Shown here one piece after another: positions 58,612 through 64,000 of a stretch of DNA of 64,000 bases (position 1 is its first letter; every line of letters starts with the position of its first letter). Made by a program: the position numbers and the translations under genes. The stretch lies in the NCBI GenBank assembly GCA_016714895.1, contig JADKBV010000011.1:310001-374000 (forward strand), in the 5' to 3' direction. The notes under the pieces are model-generated. The model saw nothing but the letters and a program-made list of their open reading frames with translations, did no database searches and was not told the origin of the DNA. The DNA comes from Saprospiraceae bacterium (GTDB taxonomy: Bacteria; Bacteroidota; Bacteroidia; Chitinophagales; Saprospiraceae).

Positions 58612-60387
58612 TTACTCTTCCAATCCCAATTTGGCAATTCTTGCTTTGATGGAACCTTGTGTCCGGTCAAAATACCGGGCCAGATCTTTGATGTTCATAC
58701 CAACACCGTACATTTCCCGGAGTTCGTCATCAAGATCGTGTGTCCAGGATTTGTAGGCGTCCTGATGATTTTTTCTTAGATCTTCTACTATGTATTTTTT
58801 TGATGGAACAGATGTTTGTTTTTTATCCTTACCGGAAGGGTTTTTCGATAGAGATGTTTTGTTGTGTTTTTCTTTGATTTCCTGAATAAAAATATTTTTT
58901 GACTCCGGGAAACCATCCGGCATTAAAGGAGCAGGAATGTAAAGCGTTTTTTTAGTTCTGGTGATGGCCACATAAAGCAGATTGATTTCTTCACTGAGTC
59001 TTTCATAACTAAGGCCTTCAACATTTACATCCGAAGTGAGTTTTTCGAGTTTTTCTTCGGTGATAAAATCATTGACCAATTCGACACTGTCATATTCCAT
59101 TCCTTTGCAGCGGTGTACGGTCGAAAAAATGATTTCTGCTTTGGATTTGTCATCATGATCGAGGTGTTTTTCTTTGATAGAATTCATGATGTCATAAATT
59201 TTATTGCCATATTCTTTGACGATTTCCACCATCATGCCCAGTTGAACATCTTCGGTTTTTTCGATATATTCTTCCAAATCCGACATATTGGTCATGGTGG
59301 CGATCAGTTTGTCTTTGATATTGTCGTTTTTTTTGTTAAAAAGATTCAATACGTCATACAGAGAAGCACCTTCCTCCGCATAAGTATATGAATTGATATT
59401 TCCTTCAAAATATATATTTTTGATATTTTTCTTTTCAGTTACATATTCTATAGCTTTGAGCAAAAGTCCAAGGTTGGTTCTGGCAATGACGGCTTTTGTT
59501 TTGATTTTTTGCGTGTTACCATGACCCAGGATGATTACATCCGGATTTTGTCCCAACATGGTTTTCCAACCGATAACTTCCTTGCCAAGGTCGGCGATGT
59601 CCTGACCAAAACGGAAGCTTGTCGACAGATGGTAGGTTTTGAAGTTTGTTTTTTCAAGAGAATTCACGGCATACCGCCAACCGTATATTTGTTGATAAGT
59701 ATCTCCGACGATTACTTTTTTGGCTTTTTGGCGAAAAAAGACATCCAACATAGCTGCTGAGGCATCCTGACCTTCATCAAAAAGAATGTAGTCGTAATCC
59801 AGAACAGGGTTAGAAAGTTGAAATTTTTTCAAATAAAAATCATGGGTTATTTCCAATTCTCCTTTGTCCATTTTTGCCAATAATAGTCTGGTTTGGCTTT
59901 CTATGTAGTTATAGAATTTGGTGACAAACGTTTTGGCTTTCGGGTCTGTGATGGTGTCCGTATAATTGAGATCCTGAACTTTTAATTTGTCGCTGTTACA
60001 AAAATAAGTGATAAATTTGTTGATGTGATTGGCAATAATGTATTCGGCATGTTTTTCACCGGTGCCCTTTAATCCCAGCAATTCTGCAATTTCATGGGTT
60101 TTGTAGCCCTGACTTTTTAGCTTATACTGATGTTTGAAGACGATGTGTTTGTAAGCGAGAGAATGGGCGGTTTCCACCCGAACAGTGTCCAAACCCTGAT
60201 CGGCAAATTTTTTGACAGCCTCCATCCTGACTGTTTTGTTAAAAGCGAGATACAGGATTTTGCTGTTTTTTGGTCTTGTTTTGGCGTATTCGATTACGGT
60301 TGTCGTTTTTCCAGAGCCGGCGACAGCATTGATTTTTATATCTCCGTCCGACCGAATGATGGATATTTGTTCCCGTGTGAGTGTCAT
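58612..60387 (-). CDS. UvrD-like SF1 helicase (FBH1-like) with C-terminal HTH
   Basis: 591-aa DNA helicase. Walker A AVAGSGKTTTVIEYA (residues 21-28 core), LAFNKTVRMEA, VETAHSLAYKHIV, Walker B DYILFDEGQDASAAM, GDTYQQIYGWRYAVN, STSFRFGQDIA, STVHRCKGMEYDSVELVND and VAITRTKKTLYIPAPL, all SF1A motifs in order. The short, FBH1-like domain plan lacks the nuclease of RecB or AddA. Residues about 545-591 (WTHDLDDELREMYGVGMNIK, DLARYFDRTQGSIKARIAKL) form a SANT/HTH-like domain found at the end of other prokaryotic helicases. Likely acts in recombination control or repair. It is monocistronic. Confidence 0.9.
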   Translation of the reverse strand: MTLTREQISIIRSDGDIKINAVAGSGKTTTVIEYAKTRPKNSKILYLAFNKTVRMEAVKKFADQGLDTVRVETAHSLAYKHIVFKHQYKLKSQGYKTHEIAELLGLKGTGEKHAEYIIANHINKFITYFCNSDKLKVQDLNYTDTITDPKAKTFVTKFYNYIESQTRLLLAKMDKGELEITHDFYLKKFQLSNPVLDYDYILFDEGQDASAAMLDVFFRQKAKKVIVGDTYQQIYGWRYAVNSLEKTNFKTYHLSTSFRFGQDIADLGKEVIGWKTMLGQNPDVIILGHGNTQKIKTKAVIARTNLGLLLKAIEYVTEKKNIKNIYFEGNINSYTYAEEGASLYDVLNLFNKKNDNIKDKLIATMTNMSDLEEYIEKTEDVQLGMMVEIVKEYGNKIYDIMNSIKEKHLDHDDKSKAEIIFSTVHRCKGMEYDSVELVNDFITEEKLEKLTSDVNVEGLSYERLSEEINLLYVAITRTKKTLYIPAPLMPDGFPESKNIFIQEIKEKHNKTSLSKNPSGKDKKQTSVPSKKYIVEDLRKNHQDAYKSWTHDLDDELREMYGVGMNIKDLARYFDRTQGSIKARIAKLGLEE

Positions 60388-60542
60388 CAGTTTTTATTTT
60401 TTCTTTTGTTTAGGAATGGAAAAACAAATATTTTATTTCAAAATCAGGATGCAAAAATAGATTTTTTTAGAAAAAAAGAGGCTAAAATTTCTGTACTCCG
60501 GTCACCATGACCTAAATCATCTCTTGTCATCCACTTCCTTTT

Positions 60543-60550
60543 TAATTTTG
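60543..60550 (+). promoter_or_regulatory. -7 box of the U32/ferredoxin operon
   Basis: TAATTTTG fits TAnnTTTG, 20 bp before the start codon; a TTG at 60524-60526 may be a weak -33. Confidence 0.45.
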
Positions 60551-60569
60551 TGGCCTCAAATCAAAAAGT

Positions 60570-61805
60570 ATGCAAAAAGTGGAACTTATGAGTCCGGCAG
60601 GTTCTTTTGAATCGTTGATGGCTGCCATTAAAGGGGGGTGTGATGCAGTATATTTTGGTGTGGAACAATTGAATATGAGGGCACGATCCACCAACAATTT
60701 TACCCTGGAAGACCTGCGAAAAATTGCTGCCATTGCCAGAGAAAACAGTATACGTACCTACATCACGATGAATACCATTCTCTATGATCATGATATCCAA
60801 CTCATGAAAAAAATTGTCGATGCTGCCAAAGAAGAAAAGATTGATGCTATCATAGCATCTGACCATGCGGTGATGAATTATGCCAAAAAAATGGGTATGC
60901 CGGTTCATATTTCCACACAGGCCAATGTGACGAATATCGATACAGTAGAGTTTTATGCTTCTTACGCTGATGTGATGGTATTGTCCAGAGAACTCAGTCT
61001 CATGCAGGTCGCTTCTATCCAAAAAGAGATTGAAAGGAGGCAGGTAACGGGTCCTTCCGGGCATTTGGTCAGGTTGGAAATTTTTGCCCATGGTGCTTTG
61101 TGTATGGCTGTATCCGGCAAATGTTATCTCAGTCTGCATTCTCACTTTGCGTCGGCAAATCGGGGAGCATGTATTCAAAATTGCCGGAGAAGTTATATCG
61201 TGACCGACAAAGATGAAGGCATGGAATACGAAATCGACAATGAATACATCATGTCTGCCAAAGATTTGTGTACGATCCCGTTTTTGCCGGAGATTTTACA
61301 AACCGGCGTTTCTGTTCTCAAAATTGAAGGTCGGGGAAGGTCAGCAGATTATGTGTACAAAACGACTTTGTGTTATCGGGAAGCCATTGACGCCTGTTTT
61401 CAGAATACGTATACGGAAGAAAAAGTAAACGGGTGGATGGAAACCCTTTCAACTGTCTACAACCGCGGATTTTGGGATGGGTACTACCTGGGCCGCAAAC
61501 TTGGAGAGTGGAGTGAAAACTATGGTTCGGTGGCAACAAAACGAAAAATCTATGTGGCAAAAGGCGTAAAATATTTTGAAAAAGCGACAATTGCCGAATT
61601 TTATTGCGAAAGTCATTCGCTTTCGGTAGGAGATGATATTATGGTAACGGGACCAACGACGGGTTATGTGGAGACAACTGTCGGAGAACTAAGGGTCAAC
61701 GGGTTACCTGTGAACAAAGTCGAACGAGGAACCAGTTTTACTGTAGGTATTCCTGAAAAAATCCGACCTTCTGACAAGTTGTACAAAGTGGTTGAAAATA
61801 CATGA
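60570..61805 (+). CDS. U32 peptidase-family protein (TrhP-like tRNA hydroxylation type)
   Basis: 411 aa. Family blocks: ELMSPAGSFESLMAAIKGGC, DAVYFGVEQLNMRARS, PVHISTQANVTNIDTVEFY, VMVLSRELSLMQVASIQKEI, the signature region FAHGALCMAVSGKCYLS with ANRGACIQNCRRSY, SAKDLCTIPFLPEI and LKIEGRGRSADYV. The four Cys of the signature bind an iron-sulfur cluster in characterised relatives. Relatives TrhP and RlhA hydroxylate tRNA or 23S rRNA using prephenate, so an RNA-hydroxylation role is more likely than proteolysis. It overlaps the ferredoxin gene by 4 bp. Confidence 0.9.
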   Translation: MQKVELMSPAGSFESLMAAIKGGCDAVYFGVEQLNMRARSTNNFTLEDLRKIAAIARENSIRTYITMNTILYDHDIQLMKKIVDAAKEEKIDAIIASDHAVMNYAKKMGMPVHISTQANVTNIDTVEFYASYADVMVLSRELSLMQVASIQKEIERRQVTGPSGHLVRLEIFAHGALCMAVSGKCYLSLHSHFASANRGACIQNCRRSYIVTDKDEGMEYEIDNEYIMSAKDLCTIPFLPEILQTGVSVLKIEGRGRSADYVYKTTLCYREAIDACFQNTYTEEKVNGWMETLSTVYNRGFWDGYYLGRKLGEWSENYGSVATKRKIYVAKGVKYFEKATIAEFYCESHSLSVGDDIMVTGPTTGYVETTVGELRVNGLPVNKVERGTSFTVGIPEKIRPSDKLYKVVENT

Positions 61806-62029
61806 TCCAAATCGTACAACAAAGAGAAAAATGTATCGGGTGTAATGCCTGTGTGGAGGCTGCCCCAAACCGATGGCGCATGTCCAAAAAAGATGGCAAA
61901 TGTACTTTGGTCGGCGGCAAAGACAAAAAAGGGTATTACATCCTCAATACCTTTGATGATGAGTGGGAAGAAAACGAGCTGGCTGCCCGCATCTGCCCGG
62001 TTAAAATTATCAGGGTGGTGAAGTTGTGA
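61802..62029 (+). CDS. Ferredoxin, single 4Fe-4S cluster
   Basis: 75 aa. Cluster ligands are Cys11, Cys14, Cys17 (KCIGCNACVEAAP) and Cys65 (ARICPVKIIRV); an additional Cys34 is probably not a ligand. The ATGA overlap with the U32 gene shows translational coupling. The likely job is to supply electrons to, or help assemble the cluster of, the U32 protein; this partnership is inferred from context. Confidence 0.9.
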   Translation: MIQIVQQREKCIGCNACVEAAPNRWRMSKKDGKCTLVGGKDKKGYYILNTFDDEWEENELAARICPVKIIRVVKL

Positions 62030-62285
62030 GGAAAGAGTAATATGTTTTTCGAATTTTACTGCAGAACAATATAATGTATTTTGATTTATTCCAAAATAAA
62101 AATTATGGAAATAAAAAAAAGTATCTTAAATTTGGTTATTTTTTATGGAAATACTTGACTGATTGAAATATTTAAATTAATTTTGAAACGAAAATCAATT
62201 CTTCATGATAAAAATTGGGGTGTACAACTAATTTTTTTCTGATATTAGGAATTGAGAAAATTTACTTAATTTAAATTATTTTAGT

Positions 62286-63131
62286 ATGAAATGTTTATTA
62301 ATTGGAAGTTCTTCCGTTCTTCCGTTCTTCCGTTCTTCCGTTCAGAGATTATTAATTTTTGGTTTTATGTTGACTGTATTCTTGGTTTTATCTTGTCAAA
62401 AAAATGAAACAGAACAAAACAGAAATGAAATTTCAGTAATGACTGAAATCAGGGGTGATGAAGTCAATGATCCGAATCAGAATCCTTGGTGGGACCAAGA
62501 TGGACCTGATTGGGATCAATTAAGCGAAAGTTGTACACCTTCAGGAATTTTTACTGAATGTAATCCTACTAATCCAATAACTGTGTTTTTAACAATTCAA
62601 TTGCCTCAATATCCCGGATGTACTTTTCAGGTAGCATTTAAATACACGACATGTTATTTGCCTCAACCTACAGTTTTGATCTCCGATTATGTGATGGGTT
62701 ATGTGTATTGCGCTAATTTTCAGTCGGATTTATATAATTCGACCTTGCCAAATGGTATTGGTTTTGGTCAGTTTATTTATAATATAGATCAACAAATTTA
62801 CGAAAAGATTGAGCAATATGTTATTGGAAACATTCAATCAGCAGGTGCCCCCGAGCCTTGCTATACTCTTGCATTTTATAAATCTGCCTGTTATATGTAT
62901 TGTTATGGGACTAATATTAGAAATCAGTTTGTAGTACGTAAAAAGCCTTGTGGTGATAATGCTTGTTGTAAAAGATCAGTAGATTATTGTAATGGTATAG
63001 CTAATGGAGCAGTGGAGCAAGAAGTCATTGATAATGGTACATGTAGTCAGGTAATACCGCCAGCAGGCTTGTGCGAAGGGATATTAAATCCTAACCCAGC
63101 GCCTGAATGTTATTTTACATGTGATCAATAG
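62286..63131 (+). CDS. Cys-rich lipoprotein with repeat-controlled reading frame
   Basis: 281 aa, not recognised. The signal peptide is MKCLLIGSSSVLPFFRSSVQ followed by RLLIFGFMLTVFLVLSC, with lipobox Cys37. Residues 8-20 are encoded by a tandem octanucleotide repeat (62,308-62,343), so changes in copy number would shift the frame. The next in-frame ATG (62,367) would leave only eight residues before the Cys and no basic n-region, too short for export. The mature part is rich in Cys, Trp, Pro and Tyr (NQNPWWDQDGPDWDQ; YKSACYMYCYGTNI; CGDNACCKRSVDYCNG) and probably disulfide-bonded at the surface. Confidence 0.78.
   Translation: MKCLLIGSSSVLPFFRSSVQRLLIFGFMLTVFLVLSCQKNETEQNRNEISVMTEIRGDEVNDPNQNPWWDQDGPDWDQLSESCTPSGIFTECNPTNPITVFLTIQLPQYPGCTFQVAFKYTTCYLPQPTVLISDYVMGYVYCANFQSDLYNSTLPNGIGFGQFIYNIDQQIYEKIEQYVIGNIQSAGAPEPCYTLAFYKSACYMYCYGTNIRNQFVVRKKPCGDNACCKRSVDYCNGIANGAVEQEVIDNGTCSQVIPPAGLCEGILNPNPAPECYFTCDQ
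62308..62343 (+). repeat. Octanucleotide tandem repeat (GTTCTTCC) x 4.5
   Basis: Perfect units at 62308, 62316, 62324 and 62332 plus a partial GTTC at 62340. It lies 22 bases after the ATG inside the signal-peptide codons. Unit length 8 is not a multiple of 3, so gain or loss of one unit by slipped-strand mispairing switches the frame; three units restore it. Confidence 0.95.
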
Positions 63132-63142
63132 AAGGAATTGAT

Positions 63143-63186
63143 ATTCTGGGGAATTAATTTTTATTCCCCAGAATTATTTTCTTTTT
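63143..63186 (+). terminator. Terminator after the Cys-rich lipoprotein gene
   Basis: A 12-bp perfect stem ATTCTGGGGAAT / ATTCCCCAGAAT with an 8-nt loop, followed by a T-rich stretch broken by A and C. Confidence 0.8.
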
Positions 63187-63209
63187 AATAATTATCTAAA
63201 TCAGAAATT

Positions 63210-64000
63210 ATGAAGATTCGAACAATATTAATATTATTTTTTTTGGTATATTTCCATTTAGTTACATTTTCGCAAATCATTCCGACGCCCCAGACATTTA
63301 CAAGCGTTAAGCCCATTTGGTATTACAATATCAAAGATATAGATTTTAAAGAACACCCACTTTTGCAGGGGATGAACCAATATAGTTCTGCTTCCACACA
63401 ATTTCTCAAAATTCACAAAAACGATGTGTATTATTATGCTGACTCAAGATTGGTAGATTTTTACGGTGGTTTTTTATTGAAGTTTAATGGCGAAAATGGA
63501 GAACTTGAATGGCGGTATGCTTCCAATCATACCAATGCACCCAGACCGGAACTTTATCAGGAATTAATTATTGACAAAAACGACCATCCGGTTTTGTCGG
63601 GGGGTCAATCGATTTATCCATATAAAGATCCATTACCGGGTAATCTACTTTTGGGGGCAACGCATTGTCAGTACAGTCGAAAACAAATCGATAAATTAAC
63701 AGGTCAATTACTTAATCACAAATATTCTACGGACACCACGACAAACCCCTTACTTATAATGAGTACATTAACACCCGAAAGTTTTTTTACTTTTTATGAT
63801 AAATTATATTACAGGAGAATTGAAGGTTTCAGGAGATCTCTTTTTTTTCCTTTGAAAGAAGATGATTTGGGTGTTCAATTTGCTGACACGGCTTATATAA
63901 CCTCTTTTTTACCAAATTATATACAAGGACAGGGAATAGTCCCCAATGAAGAAAGATTATTCATTGATGATAATACTTTCGTTAAATTTCAAAATATTTA
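63210..64000 (+). CDS. Secreted protein, 3' end outside window
   Basis: An open frame from the ATG at 63210 to the window end (263 codons, no stop). Signal peptide of about 22 residues (MKIRTILILFFLVYF, then LVTFSQ). The visible mature part (IPTPQTFTSVKPIWYYNIKD, LKIHKNDVYYYADSRLVDFY, GGFLLKFNGENGELEWRYAS, IIDKNDHPVLSGG) reads like a beta-propeller or PQQ-like repeat protein: successive blades with xxG-E-LEW-type turns. Such proteins in this phylum often end with a T9SS sorting domain, but that end is not visible here. Function unknown. Confidence 0.75.
   Translation, partial: MKIRTILILFFLVYFHLVTFSQIIPTPQTFTSVKPIWYYNIKDIDFKEHPLLQGMNQYSSASTQFLKIHKNDVYYYADSRLVDFYGGFLLKFNGENGELEWRYASNHTNAPRPELYQELIIDKNDHPVLSGGQSIYPYKDPLPGNLLLGATHCQYSRKQIDKLTGQLLNHKYSTDTTTNPLLIMSTLTPESFFTFYDKLYYRRIEGFRRSLFFPLKEDDLGVQFADTAYITSFLPNYIQGQGIVPNEERLFIDDNTFVKFQNI

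Overview
The window is about 64 kb from a member of the Bacteroidota, most likely Saprospiria or a related class. It has a complete porP-gldK-gldL-gldM-gldN type IX secretion (T9SS) cluster, cargo proteins with type A and type B C-terminal sorting domains, several families largely restricted to this phylum (DUF4270, DUF4290, DUF6089, PorP/SprF, PorT-like), and many TAnnTTTG -7 promoter boxes of the kind used by the Bacteroidota primary sigma factor. The class-level placement is inferred; the phylum is secure.

Layout: 1-11 kb is the 3' part of a giant modular T9SS adhesin containing a homogenised 1,155-bp tandem repeat. Then come a tRNA-Cys and a GH31 alpha-glucosidase (11.2-13.8 kb), small envelope proteins (13.8-15.7 kb), and a glycogen-synthase-like protein / DUF4270 / glmS / DUF4290 cluster (15.9-20.7 kb). 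An ALDH7-type aldehyde dehydrogenase faces a minus-strand operon of heptose-phosphate adenylyltransferase, Nif3, zinc ribbon and TPR genes (21.7-26.9 kb). Next are an OmpA protein, an amino-acid dehydrogenase and a divergent arginase-fold pseudoenzyme (27-31 kb). Two large secreted T9SS cargo proteins follow, a 1,443-aa multidomain protein with dockerin- and cohesin-like modules and an M43 metalloprotease (31.3-38.1 kb). A Ppx/GppA phosphatase with a small lipoprotein, a PorT-like barrel and an MBL hydrolase lead to the T9SS cluster (42.1-47.9 kb). purH, coaX, an outer-membrane protein, a TPR protein, an ECF sigma factor, secA and a second MBL protein occupy 48.2-58.3 kb. After a G-rich anomaly come an FBH1-like helicase, a U32 peptidase-family/ferredoxin pair and two secreted proteins, the last cut by the window edge.

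How it fits together: the window encodes the T9SS motor and ring (GldKLMN), a PorP/SprF partner, the Sec motor SecA that feeds cargo to the periplasm, and at least three T9SS cargos. The rest is mostly housekeeping metabolism (GlmS, PurH, CoaX) and envelope proteins.

Sequence quality matters here. At least six single-base frameshifts occur (near 6,477, 8,902, 9,644, 37,290, 39,830 and 50,231), several in short homopolymers and one in the normally essential coaX, and there are G12 and G14 runs at 58.4 kb. I read most of these as residual assembly errors rather than gene decay. The most interesting biological signals are an octanucleotide repeat that should phase-switch a lipoprotein (62,308-62,343), the 1,155-bp adhesin superrepeats, and an arginase-fold protein that has lost all its metal ligands.
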